From assembly GCF_001884235.1 (NCBI RefSeq), contig NZ_MAOI01000007.1:1-40981 (forward strand): a stretch of 40,981 nucleotides of DNA, given 5' to 3'. A program made the translations under genes and the position numbers. This document shows positions 14,735 through 22,977 of this stretch, piece by piece (position 1 is the stretch's first letter; every line of letters starts with the position of its first letter). Source of the DNA: Bacillus paramycoides (GTDB lineage Bacteria > Bacillota > Bacilli > Bacillales > Bacillaceae_G). The notes beneath the pieces are model-generated. The model saw nothing but the letters and a program-made list of their open reading frames with translations, had not been told where the DNA came from and searched no databases.

Positions 14735-14894
14735 ACAGAGGTACCAATCTTTCAATCGAATACAAGGATTCAAGGTGGTGATCGGCAACACTCTATCTAC
14801 AAATATAAGTATCTCATAAAGCTGGATACTCTTGGGTTTATAGGTGAATCCCATTCCTAAAAAACCTAACTTAATCATACGAGGTGGTGATACA

Positions 14895-15119
14895 GTGGCG
14901 ATTACACAAAGGGAATTAAAAAAAGAAAAAGATATGGTAGCAAACCTATTAAGAGCCAATGGTCAGGATTATAACCATTGGCTTCATTTACATCATCAGA
15001 AATACATTGAAGAAAATCAAGATTTAGTAATGAAAGCTTTACAAGCTTATAAAACAACATCAACAGAAGTAAAAGAAGGCAGCAAGCCGAATGAGTCAAG
15101 TCAGCTTAGTAATGTGTAA
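14895..15119 (+). CDS. hypothetical 74-aa protein of the transfer operon
   Basis: I start at GTG 14895 with AGGTGGTG five bases upstream. An upstream in-frame GTG at 14844 lacks a site and may lie in or near the IS110 end. The product is hydrophilic and helical (ITQRELKKEKDMVANLLRAN, then DYNHWLHLHHQKYIEENQDL). Not recognised. It is followed 30 bp later by the VirB2-like gene, so it probably belongs to the same transcript. Confidence 0.6.
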   Translation: MAITQRELKKEKDMVANLLRANGQDYNHWLHLHHQKYIEENQDLVMKALQAYKTTSTEVKEGSKPNESSQLSNV

Positions 15120-15150
15120 GCATCTAAAAATGAAAAGGGAGTGAATGTAT

Positions 15151-15453
15151 ATGTTGGGAACAATAGCTCAAATGTTAGTTTTAGGTGATGCGATGGATGG
15201 TCTAATTAATACGGGGAATTCATTTATTACATGGATGCAAAGAGGGGCAATGGTGAGTACAGCGATTGTATTTTGCTGGGGCGCTTATCTATTAATTTGG
15301 GGTGGTGAACGAGGAAGACATAAATGTATTTGGTGGTTTATTGGTGGGGCAGCCGGACTTGTTATCGTAATGGGATGCCAATACTTAGCAGAGAGCGTAA
15401 ATAGCAATGTTAAATTTGGTCAAATCTTATTCCCATTTCTTTGGATGAAATAG
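15151..15453 (+). CDS. VirB2/TrbC-like small membrane protein
   Basis: About 100 aa with two hydrophobic segments: AMVSTAIVFCWGAYLLIWGG and WWFIGGAAGLVIVMGCQYLA, joined by a short basic loop ERGRHK. This is the layout of VirB2-type pilins and of the small two-helix proteins at the start of Gram-positive T4SS operons. ATG 15151 is preferred for spacing from AAGGGAG; ATG 15145 is also possible. No cleavable signal with AxA is evident. It probably forms part of the transmembrane channel. Confidence 0.6.
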   Translation: MLGTIAQMLVLGDAMDGLINTGNSFITWMQRGAMVSTAIVFCWGAYLLIWGGERGRHKCIWWFIGGAAGLVIVMGCQYLAESVNSNVKFGQILFPFLWMK

Positions 15454-15464
15454 TGAAAAATTAT

Positions 15465-15520
15465 AAAAAGGCAATGAGGGAGCTATGCAAAAGGTATGGC
15501 TTTTTTTGTTGCCTTTTTTT
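15465..15520 (+). terminator. intercistronic terminator-like structure
   Basis: AAAAAGGCAA (15465-15474) pairs with TTGCCTTTTT (15509-15518), with an inner AGCTAT/ATGGCT helix, ending in seven T. It lies between the VirB2-like and EssB-like genes. Confidence 0.7.
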
Positions 15521-15556
15521 ATTGGAATTTAAAGTGAATGTGAGAAAGGAGAAGCC

Positions 15557-16642
15557 ATGTTTGTCATTTTTAAGAGTAGCAATGGAACAGAAATTAAGTC
15601 GGGTAAGCAATATTCGTTTCATGAAGCTTATACCTTAACTAAGCGATTAGAACGAGTTTATAGAGAAACAGGGCGGCAAGAACATATTGATTTCGATTTG
15701 TTAGATGTTCATGCTAATGAAATTTATAATGGTACGTTATCACTTGGTTCGAGATATGCAGATCACATTTTTGATCACATTTCTAAAAAAATGAATGTGA
15801 TGCAATTAGATCCAGAACAAGAGGAACAAAAAAAGGAGCTGTTAGAAACGTTAGAAAGGGAAATCAATGATTCTCCTTTTCATGAAGAATATGAATATCA
15901 AGAAGAATTACCAGTAAGAAAAGAAGAACCCTCTTATAGTCCATCGGATGGAATAAAGCCTCATGTAAAGCCTGAAAAGGAAAATAGAAAAGGATTCAAG
16001 ATTATTGCGAGTGTCATAGGAAGCGTGGTGTTAATGGGAGCTGGTGCCATATTTGCTTTTAAATTATTCTCTTCCGATCCGGTTTCGAGTGCAAATGCTG
16101 GTTCTGAACAATATGTAGTAAAAGGATTACAACAGGCAGCCATTCAACAGTATGGGGAAGCCGTTAAATACTTCGATAAAGTCAATTACACAGAATTAGA
16201 TAAAGATAGCCAGAAGGCAGTTTTATTTACTTATTTATTAAATGGAAAGGCAAATAAGGCATTACAATATGAGCCGAAATTTGCAGAAAGTGTGGTTGCT
16301 TATTTTATTGGGATAGACAACATGAATAAAATCAATGAAATTGATGTCAAAAATGATGTGATCGACTTTGAAAAGGCAGCGCTTAATAAGAAATATGAGG
16401 AGGTAATTAAACTTAAGGGGAAAGTCAATATGGATGGTAGACGTGAAAAACTCATTGTTGAGGCTTTTGTAAATCTAAAAAAATATGAAGATTGTTATTC
16501 TTTTGCCAAAACGCAAGGAAATAAAAACTTGATGAAAGAGGTCAAAGAATTAGAGAAACGAGATATTCAACAATCTACGATAAGTGAAGAGGAAAAGAAA
16601 GCTAAGATTGAAAAAATTGATAAGGATCTAAAGGATATCTAA
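15557..16642 (+). CDS. EssB/YukC-like single-pass membrane protein in the T4SS cluster
   Basis: A 361-aa protein: cytoplasmic N-domain (1-143), one membrane helix (about 145-170, IIASVIGSVVLMGAGAIFAF), then an extracytoplasmic helical-repeat domain. The latter (YGEAVKYFDKVNYTELDKDS; LNGKANKALQYEPKFAESVV; DFEKAALNKKYEEVIKLKGK; DGRREKLIVEAFVNLKKYED) closely follows the C-terminal domain of EssB/YukC of type VII secretion as I remember it. The N-domain does not look like the EssB pseudokinase. EssB is a scaffold of the ESX channel; here such a module is probably used by the T4SS. ATG 15557 follows GAAAGGAG. Low-to-moderate certainty on homology; topology is clear. Confidence 0.55.
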   Translation: MFVIFKSSNGTEIKSGKQYSFHEAYTLTKRLERVYRETGRQEHIDFDLLDVHANEIYNGTLSLGSRYADHIFDHISKKMNVMQLDPEQEEQKKELLETLEREINDSPFHEEYEYQEELPVRKEEPSYSPSDGIKPHVKPEKENRKGFKIIASVIGSVVLMGAGAIFAFKLFSSDPVSSANAGSEQYVVKGLQQAAIQQYGEAVKYFDKVNYTELDKDSQKAVLFTYLLNGKANKALQYEPKFAESVVAYFIGIDNMNKINEIDVKNDVIDFEKAALNKKYEEVIKLKGKVNMDGRREKLIVEAFVNLKKYEDCYSFAKTQGNKNLMKEVKELEKRDIQQSTISEEEKKAKIEKIDKDLKDI

Positions 16643-16657
16643 GGGGGAAGAAATAAC

Positions 16658-17827
16658 ATGCCATTAAATTATGAGAATTTGTACAAAAAAATGGGGATTG
16701 TTTTTCTTGGTGGTTCATTGATATTAAGTACGACAGGTTGCAGTTGGTTTGGAAGTAAGGAATCATCAAAAAGTAAACCAGCTATTACAAAAAAGGTAGA
16801 TAAGAATAAACCGGAGGAAAAGGAAGAGAATCTGAACAAACAAGATTTCGAAGCAATTACAGATAATGCAATTCAAAGTAAGGATAATGAAGTTGCTTAT
16901 GTTCTCGAAGAGCTTGATAAATCGAAAATTAATTTTAAAGAAAAATCTATTGTAAGTAATCTTCAAAATGGGGATGACACCACTTCTCGTGTTCTAGCAC
17001 TCTTTGATAAAGAAACAACAGATAAATCAATTCAAGATACAGCAAAAGATAATGTGATTGCAGCTATTACGGATAATAAGCCACAAGTCACCGTAAACGG
17101 AGATCATTTTGCATTTGGCGATCAAAATATTGATTCTTCAGTAGCAAGTATAGGAGAAATTATTCCTCCAGAGAAGAAACCAGATGCAATTGTGAGCCTA
17201 CCAGCTACACCGGAAGGTGAGAATGGTAATACGGAAAATACAGGGACAGAAAAACCCAAACCACCTATAGAGCCACCAACAGAACCGGAGAAACCAACAA
17301 ATCCAGAGAAGCCAACAGAACCGGAGAAGCCAACAAATCCAGAGAAGCCAACAGAACCGGAAAAACCAACAAATCCAGAGAAGCCAACAGAACCAGAGAA
17401 ACCGACAGAACCGGAGAAACCAACAAATCCAGAGAAGCCAACAGAACCAGAGAAGCCAACAGAACCAGAGAAGCCAACAGAACCAGAAAAGCCAACAGAA
17501 CCAGAGAAACCGACAGATCCAGGGAAACCGACAGATCCAGGGAAACCAACAGAACCAGAGAAGCCAACAGAACCAGAGAAGCCAACAGAACCGGAGAAGC
17601 CGACAGAACCAGAGAAGCCGACAGAACCAGAGAAACCAACGGAACCAGAGAAACCAACGAAACCAGAGAAGCCGACAGAACCAGAGAAACCAACAGAACC
17701 AGAGAAGCCAACAGAACCGGAGAAGCCGACAGAACCAGAGAAACCAACAAATCCAGAAAAACCAACAAATCCAGAAAAGCCGACAGAATTAAATAAAAAA
17801 GAGTCAAAATCAGATGTAACAGTTTAA
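16658..17827 (+). CDS. lipoprotein with long Pro-rich hexapeptide repeat tail
   Basis: A 389-aa protein. The N-terminus has a hydrophobic stretch and lipobox (SLILSTTGCSWFG, Cys about residue 28), so it is lipid-anchored outside the membrane. Residues 30-190 form a charged domain of unknown fold (EAITDNAIQSKDNEVAYVLE). From about residue 207 it consists of 28-29 tandem hexapeptides, mostly PTEPEK with PTNPEK, PTDPGK and PTKPEK variants, and the end is KKESKSDVTV. The tail would be an extended rod crossing the wall. There is no LPXTG. It could be the surface-exposed lipoprotein (VirB7-like position) of the T4SS. ATG follows AAGGGGGAAG. Confidence 0.65.
   Translation: MPLNYENLYKKMGIVFLGGSLILSTTGCSWFGSKESSKSKPAITKKVDKNKPEEKEENLNKQDFEAITDNAIQSKDNEVAYVLEELDKSKINFKEKSIVSNLQNGDDTTSRVLALFDKETTDKSIQDTAKDNVIAAITDNKPQVTVNGDHFAFGDQNIDSSVASIGEIIPPEKKPDAIVSLPATPEGENGNTENTGTEKPKPPIEPPTEPEKPTNPEKPTEPEKPTNPEKPTEPEKPTNPEKPTEPEKPTEPEKPTNPEKPTEPEKPTEPEKPTEPEKPTEPEKPTDPGKPTDPGKPTEPEKPTEPEKPTEPEKPTEPEKPTEPEKPTEPEKPTKPEKPTEPEKPTEPEKPTEPEKPTEPEKPTNPEKPTNPEKPTELNKKESKSDVTV
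17276..17797. repeat. tandem 18-bp repeat (29 units)
   Basis: 29 units of 18 bp encoding PT(E/N/D/K)PEK-type hexapeptides inside the lipoprotein gene; the last unit is divergent (PTELNK). Third-base variants (CCA/CCG, GAG/GAA, AAG/AAA) are shuffled along the array, as expected after repeated slippage or recombination, so copy number probably varies between isolates. The long minus-strand frame here is a shadow. Confidence 0.95.
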
Positions 17828-17839
17828 AGGGGGATTCAC

Positions 17840-20422
17840 TTGCCCATGTACAAGGATGAAATTTCAATTAAATATAAGTTAGCTGAAAAAAAAGTACTCA
17901 TTCCATTGAGTACTTTTTTGTTTGTTGGAATGTTTTTAATCGCTAATTTTTTACTCAATTTATCTTTAGAGCTGATAGAAACAACATTTAGTGACTTATT
18001 ACATCCCAAACCATTTCATATGGAGATAGGATTTCTTTTTCGGATGCCGATTACAGAGCATCCAATTTACTACTTACTTGTTTTCCTTTTAGTGATTGGA
18101 ACTATAGTGAGAACAGTGTACAAATTAAAATCTTCCTTTAAAAACTTAAATAATCATCAGAAAGGATCTAGTCGTTTTACAACAGTTGAAGAGCTGAAAA
18201 AGCAATATCGAGCTGTACCAGATCGAGAGAAATCATTTAAAGGTGGCGGTGGCGTCGTTATCTCTCGACTAGGTGACAAAGTATTTATTGATGATAGTCC
18301 GGTAAACAATTTAATCATTGGTACAACACGCTCTGGTAAAGGGGAAACCTTTGTATTCCCTACAATTGATGTCTATTCTAGAGCGGAAAATAAGCCATCC
18401 CTAATTTTTAATGACCCAAAAGGTGAGCTCTTCAGTGCATCGAAAGAAACACTGGAAGAGCGAGGGTATCACATTGAAGTTTTGAACTTGTTAAACCCAC
18501 TTGATTCTATGAGTTATAATTTGTTGCAGCTTGTCAAAGATGCCTATAAAGATGGAGATTATTCAACGGCACAGGCATTATGTAAAACACTCTCACACAC
18601 TTTGTATTACAACCCAACTGTAAAAGATCCTTTTTGGCAACAGTGCGCTATGAGCTTGTGTAACGCCATGATATTAGCAGTTACAGATAAATGTATTGCG
18701 GAGGGTACAGAAGAAAAAATCACAATGTATGCAGTTGCAAATATGTTATCAGAACTTGGATCAAAAGAGGTAATCGTAGATCCAAAAGCAGATCCACAAA
18801 ATGCATTAGATTTATACTTTGAAGGGTTGCCAGCAGATAATGTTGCGAAAATGCAATATGCAACCTCAAACTTCTCGAAAGGAACGACACGAGGCGGAAT
18901 CTTCACCCAAACAATGAACGGACTCTCTATCTTTACGTTCGATGAAATTGCAAAAATGACTTCGAAAAACAGTGTGGATTTAAAACGTGTAGGGTTTGGA
19001 AAAACGATAAAAGGAAAAGTAACACCTAGAAAACGAGTAGAAATTGTATTTCCAGATGGCTCAAAGGAGTCTATCAAAGCAGATATTACAGGACGTTTTG
19101 AATTAGATTTTAAGCAAGTAATAAAAGTTGGGGATACCATTCAATGTAACGAAAAGGAAAATCCTCAAACCCAAACATCCATTTCTATTTCGAAAATAGA
19201 TGAAAAGACAGGTCATACAGAATTTAAAGTAGTAGAAGAAAATGAAGATATGCAAGTCACAAAAGTGGATTATTTCGATAAACCAGTGGCTATTTTTATG
19301 ATTACACCAGACTTTGATTCTTCGAATCATGTGATTGCTTCTATTTTCGTAAGACAGCTTTATTTTATATTGGCTAAAGGTGCATCCTTTGCTCGTGGTA
19401 ATGAGTGTCATCGTGAAGTAGTATTTATTTTGGATGAGTTTGGCAACATGCCGAGTATAGAAGGAATGGCAACGTTAGCAACGGTTTGTTTGGGAAGAAA
19501 TATCCGTTTTAATCTCATCATTCAAGCGTATTCACAACTAAAAAACAAATATGGAGATGATGCAGATACCATCGATGGTAACTGTGGGAATACCATTTAT
19601 ATATTAACAAATGACCAACAGACAGCCGAAAGAGTATCGAAAAAGCTTGGGAACAAGACAATTAACACACTTTCCCGAAGTGGAAAAGGTCTCTCTACAG
19701 ATAAAAATAAAACCGAAAGTCTAGATCAACGACCACTTTTAACACCAAATGAACTTATGACTCTTAAAGAAGGAGAAACTACTGTTATTCGTGTCATAAA
19801 ACGTCAAGATAATAACCGAACACGTATCAGACCACGACCAATTTATAACACGGACGAAACGGCCTTAAAATACAGATGGGAATACCTAGGGGTAGAGTTC
19901 GATACAGATAAATCTATTTTAGATATAGATATTGACTCCCTACATGATGATGTAGATCCTAAAAAACTTATTGTAGATTTCTTAGGAGATAGAAAGGCAG
20001 AACAAATCGAGAAAGAAACACCGGAGCCAGAACAGGAAGCTTCTTCACCAGTAGAGGCACCGCAGCCAATAGAAGAACCAAAAATGATGGGAATTGATGA
20101 AGACATACCCGAAGGGGCGTTTCAGCAGGAAGACAGCCCGTTTGACTCACTCACTATTGAAAATTGGAAATCAAAAACGGTTGTTGAATTTTTTGAATCT
20201 GATTTAGCGGTTTTGAAACTGGTTGATAAGTTCTTTTTAGCACAGTTAGGGAAATCAATAGATAAGGTTGAACATCAAGAAATGGGCGAGTTTTACAGTG
20301 AATTTCAAATGTTAGCTCACAATGACCACATCGACAAAAGTGTTTATCAAGCAGTTGAAAAAAAGATTAATCGAATTTTACGTGAGTTAGAAGAAAAAGA
20401 AAAAGAAAAAGTAACGAGTTAA
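17840..20422 (+). CDS. virD4: VirD4/TraG-type coupling ATPase
   Basis: An 860-aa protein with two N-terminal membrane helices (about 20-45 and 80-97) and a RecA-type ATPase domain. Walker A is IIGTTRSGKGETF (about 158-170) and Walker B VVFILDEFGNMP (about 525-536). T4CPs bring the relaxase-DNA complex to the channel. Residues of about 380-470 are an inserted beta-rich segment (KGKVTPRKRVEIVFPDGSKE) resembling a bacterial Ig-like/SpaA module, unusual for a cytoplasmic ATPase. The C-terminal tail (from about 715) is acidic and Pro-rich, then helical, perhaps for substrate recognition. TTG 17840 lies five bases after AAAGGGGGA; ATG 17846 is the alternative. A terminator-like hairpin lies inside codons 17-27. 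Confidence 0.92.
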   Translation: MPMYKDEISIKYKLAEKKVLIPLSTFLFVGMFLIANFLLNLSLELIETTFSDLLHPKPFHMEIGFLFRMPITEHPIYYLLVFLLVIGTIVRTVYKLKSSFKNLNNHQKGSSRFTTVEELKKQYRAVPDREKSFKGGGGVVISRLGDKVFIDDSPVNNLIIGTTRSGKGETFVFPTIDVYSRAENKPSLIFNDPKGELFSASKETLEERGYHIEVLNLLNPLDSMSYNLLQLVKDAYKDGDYSTAQALCKTLSHTLYYNPTVKDPFWQQCAMSLCNAMILAVTDKCIAEGTEEKITMYAVANMLSELGSKEVIVDPKADPQNALDLYFEGLPADNVAKMQYATSNFSKGTTRGGIFTQTMNGLSIFTFDEIAKMTSKNSVDLKRVGFGKTIKGKVTPRKRVEIVFPDGSKESIKADITGRFELDFKQVIKVGDTIQCNEKENPQTQTSISISKIDEKTGHTEFKVVEENEDMQVTKVDYFDKPVAIFMITPDFDSSNHVIASIFVRQLYFILAKGASFARGNECHREVVFILDEFGNMPSIEGMATLATVCLGRNIRFNLIIQAYSQLKNKYGDDADTIDGNCGNTIYILTNDQQTAERVSKKLGNKTINTLSRSGKGLSTDKNKTESLDQRPLLTPNELMTLKEGETTVIRVIKRQDNNRTRIRPRPIYNTDETALKYRWEYLGVEFDTDKSILDIDIDSLHDDVDPKKLIVDFLGDRKAEQIEKETPEPEQEASSPVEAPQPIEEPKMMGIDEDIPEGAFQQEDSPFDSLTIENWKSKTVVEFFESDLAVLKLVDKFFLAQLGKSIDKVEHQEMGEFYSEFQMLAHNDHIDKSVYQAVEKKINRILRELEEKEKEKVTS
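17888..17919 (+). promoter_or_regulatory. intrinsic-terminator-like hairpin inside the virD4 start
   Basis: AAAAAAGTACTCA/TGAGTACTTTTTT, a perfect 13-bp stem with a 6-nt loop and six T in the 3' arm, within the coding sequence 48 bp after the start codon. It could attenuate transcription of virD4 and the genes beyond when translation is poor, or be passed by an antitermination system. Confidence 0.65.
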
Positions 20423-20426
20423 AAAG

Positions 20427-20452
20427 GCACTCAAATGATTGAGTGCTTTTTT
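20427..20452 (+). terminator. terminator after virD4
   Basis: GCACTCAA/TTGAGTGC stem with loop ATGA and a run of six T, directly after the virD4 stop and 29 bp before the next start. Confidence 0.85.
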
Positions 20453-20480
20453 GAATCCAAACATAAAGGAGGAAGAGAGA

Positions 20481-20690
20481 ATGTGTGTACCGATAATAAC
20501 GGATAAAATGCAATTGATTTTAGATAGTTACTCGCCATTTGTAACAGAAGAAAATGAGGTCATTCTTGGTTTAGAAGATGCGGTTCTTTTCCTTTCAGTA
20601 GATCGGGAACAAAAAGGGAAATTGATTATTCGTATTGACAGACTGAATGAAAGGGTGAATTGGACAGCAAAGGAAGTATTAGGGCAGTAG
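20481..20690 (+). CDS. hypothetical 69-aa transfer-operon protein
   Basis: Starts at ATG 20481 behind AAAGGAGG; a longer frame from 20439 overlaps the terminator and is rejected. The product is soluble (MCVPIITDKMQLILDSYSPF; NEVILGLEDAVLFLSVDREQ) and looks like a small alpha/beta domain. Not recognised. It lies between virD4 and the VirB6-like gene. Confidence 0.65.
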   Translation: MCVPIITDKMQLILDSYSPFVTEENEVILGLEDAVLFLSVDREQKGKLIIRIDRLNERVNWTAKEVLGQ

Positions 20691-20713
20691 TAAGCATGAG
20701 AGGAGGATAAATA

Positions 20714-22930
20714 GTGAAAGATGAAGAGATTTTAAAGGTTTTAGAAGAGTTCTCGGATTATCTTCAAGTAGGAGACATTGTGAATTATGTATTGCGTTGG
20801 CTAGGATGGTTCTTAATTCAAGGGCTATCTTTGGTTGTAGATGCTTTGGAGGGTGTGACAGATGCCATACTGGGGATTAAAGGATTCTTTAATTCACCGG
20901 AAATACAAAATTTTGTGGATATGTTATATCCACTGTTTGTCGTTCTTTTAGCCATTTCGTTTTTATATATTGGCTACATGTTCATTATGAACAAACAAAT
21001 GAACCGTTCTCAAATTATCATTAATATTTTCGTAACACTAAGTGTACTTTGTTTATTAAGTACTGGTATGACAAAGGTTGATAAGTTCACCGATGATGCC
21101 ATAGCAGTTGTAAAATCAGAACAAAAAGGTTCCTTAAGTGATGAAATTATTAAGAAGAATATAACAGATATTGCAGTAATAGATCAAAACGGATGGAAAA
21201 AGAAAGAAGATATGAATCCGAAAAATAATATTCCTGAAAAAAATATCAGACAAATAGATATTACAGAAAAAATTGATTCCGATTTCAAATTTACGAAAGA
21301 TAAGGATTTATCAGATGGTGGTCAAAAAATTTTACAGAATAAAAGGGTAATGGATGCGTTAGGAGTCGCATCTTTAGCCGAATTGAAAGATGGTTGGTTT
21401 GATTTCTTCCCAGAAAAGTATTATCGCTGGCATTGGAACTTTTGGAATATATTCTTTACGTTATTGATAACAGGTTTAACATTGTTATTAGTAAGTATTA
21501 AGTTGGCTAGATTATTTTACGAATTGGCATTTAACTACTTATTGGCGAACATATTAGCACCAGCCGATGTTGCGAATGGTCAAAAGTTAAAAGCTGTATT
21601 ATCCAATATCCTCAATATATTTGTAGCAACGATTATGATTTTCCTATCTTTGAAGCTATATATAATGGGAACAACGTTTCTCCATGACAAATTAAATGGT
21701 GTCCCGTATCTTATTGCATTAGCGGCATTTAGTATGGCAGTTTTAGATGGTCCAGCAGTAGTAGAAAGGTTATTTGGAATAGATATTGGATTAAAGAGCA
21801 GCTGGGGCATGTTAGCAGGTGGTTTAGCAGGTGGTTTAGCACTTGGTAAAGGAATTGGCGCTCTTGCAAATTCAAAACCAATGAAGAGTCTAGGGAATAT
21901 GATTGGAAAAGGAGCGAAAGGTGCAGCGGAAGGAACTGGTGTTGCAGCAGCTAAAACGGCAAGTGCAGCAGCAATGGCAACAGGTGGTATGGCTGGTCTT
22001 ATAAGTGGCTTGAAAAAAGGGAATGAGTCCGAAAATAAAGAGTCCTTGCAAGATCAAATGAAAAAAGCAGATCAGAAGAAAGCAAATGGAAATGATTTAG
22101 CAAAAAATGAAAAAGAAAAAGGTAACTTAAATAAGGAAGAAGATAAAAAGAATGGTGGCATGCCATCTATTCAAGAAGATATGAAAAAAGAAGGGAACGA
22201 AACCCCTGGGGTAGCAAATGGGCAAGAATCGGGAACAACAAGTCTTCAAGATGAAATGAAAGAGGCTGGAAAAGCAAATGGAACGAGTGAAGGAAATCAA
22301 ACAGCAAGAACAGTAAGACAAGGAGCAAGTGAAGGAAATCAAACAGCAGGAACAGTAAGACAAGGAGCGAGCGCAGGAAGTCAAACAGCAGGAACAGTAA
22401 GACAAGGAGCAAGTGAAGGAAGTCAAACACCAGGAACAGTAAGACAAGGAACAAGTGAAGGAAGTCAAACATCAAGACCAGTACCAAGCGGAAGTAGCCC
22501 GGCACCAGTGGAAACGCCAAGACCAGTACCAAGTGGAGGAAGTCCGGCACCAATGGAAACATCAAGACCAGTACCAAGTGGAGGAAGCCCAGCACCAATG
22601 GAAACACCAAGATCAGTGCCAAGTGGAAGTAGCCCGGCATCAGCCAACAACGTAACGGTGACACATAGTAGCCCAATTATTCCTTATGAAAGTGATAAAG
22701 AAGTGGCAGCAAGTAGAAGTCAGGAAACACGGACATTAGGACAATATACAACCGATAAAGTTAAACATACAACATCATCGGTGAAACAAACGGTAAGAGG
22801 AGTGCAAGAGCGCATTCATAATTCTGAAACGGTACAAAATACAAAGCGTTTCTATCAAATGGGGCAAAACACGGGTAAAAGTTGGAGAGATATCGTGAGT
22901 AAAAATAAAAAGAATAAAGATGAAAAATAA
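20714..22930 (+). CDS. VirB6/TrbL-like polytopic channel protein
   Basis: A 738-aa protein starting at GTG 20714 (GAGGAGGATAAATA). It has several membrane segments: about 32-50, 78-97, 100-117, 236-262, 265-285 and 295-330, then a Gly-rich hydrophobic region (MLAGGLAGGLALGKGIGALA). The cytosolic or exposed C-terminal third (from about 435) is low complexity: DQMKK/Q-rich coiled segments, then four 14-aa repeats (SEGNQTAGTVRQGA type) and three 15-aa repeats (RPVPSGGSPAPMETP type), ending in a Lys-rich tail. This is the size and layout of Gram-positive VirB6-like proteins that form the inner-membrane pore. A terminator overlaps the stop codon. Confidence 0.75.
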   Translation: MKDEEILKVLEEFSDYLQVGDIVNYVLRWLGWFLIQGLSLVVDALEGVTDAILGIKGFFNSPEIQNFVDMLYPLFVVLLAISFLYIGYMFIMNKQMNRSQIIINIFVTLSVLCLLSTGMTKVDKFTDDAIAVVKSEQKGSLSDEIIKKNITDIAVIDQNGWKKKEDMNPKNNIPEKNIRQIDITEKIDSDFKFTKDKDLSDGGQKILQNKRVMDALGVASLAELKDGWFDFFPEKYYRWHWNFWNIFFTLLITGLTLLLVSIKLARLFYELAFNYLLANILAPADVANGQKLKAVLSNILNIFVATIMIFLSLKLYIMGTTFLHDKLNGVPYLIALAAFSMAVLDGPAVVERLFGIDIGLKSSWGMLAGGLAGGLALGKGIGALANSKPMKSLGNMIGKGAKGAAEGTGVAAAKTASAAAMATGGMAGLISGLKKGNESENKESLQDQMKKADQKKANGNDLAKNEKEKGNLNKEEDKKNGGMPSIQEDMKKEGNETPGVANGQESGTTSLQDEMKEAGKANGTSEGNQTARTVRQGASEGNQTAGTVRQGASAGSQTAGTVRQGASEGSQTPGTVRQGTSEGSQTSRPVPSGSSPAPVETPRPVPSGGSPAPMETSRPVPSGGSPAPMETPRSVPSGSSPASANNVTVTHSSPIIPYESDKEVAASRSQETRTLGQYTTDKVKHTTSSVKQTVRGVQERIHNSETVQNTKRFYQMGQNTGKSWRDIVSKNKKNKDEK
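22286..22651. repeat. two in-frame tandem repeat arrays in the virB6-like gene
   Basis: 22286-22453: four 42-bp units (14 aa). 22475-22609: three 45-bp units (15 aa) plus a partial copy. The unit variants SEGNQTA, SAGSQTA and SEGSQTP show slow divergence. Confidence 0.85.
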
Positions 22931-22952
22931 GCGTACGACTACGCTTATTTTT
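22923..22952 (+). terminator. terminator after the virB6-like gene
   Basis: AAAAATAAGCGTA/TACGCTTATTTTT, perfect 13-bp stem, loop CGAC, overlapping the stop codon and 26 bp before the next start. Confidence 0.85.
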
Positions 22953-22977
22953 TATTGTCGAAAAGGAGGGAATCCCG

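Larger units (their letters stand above)
13380..14840 (-). mobile_element. IS110-family insertion sequence (ends approximate)
   Basis: The interval contains the complete DEDD recombinase gene plus about 230 bp of noncoding sequence on its 5' side. IS110 elements lack classical inverted repeats and long target duplications, so the exact ends cannot be set from one copy. The element splits the start of the transfer cluster between the thioredoxin-like gene and the 74-aa gene. Confidence 0.6.

Noticed and set aside
15441-15638. 65-aa frame overlapping the VirB2-like end and the EssB-like start
   Set aside because: Runs through a terminator hairpin and has no suitable ribosome site.
17265-17867. 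200-aa minus-strand Leu/Val/Ser-rich frame
   Set aside because: Shadow of the 18-bp repeat array in the lipoprotein gene.
22127-22676. Several repeat-like frames on both strands
   Set aside because: Shadows of the 42- and 45-bp repeats in the VirB6-like gene.
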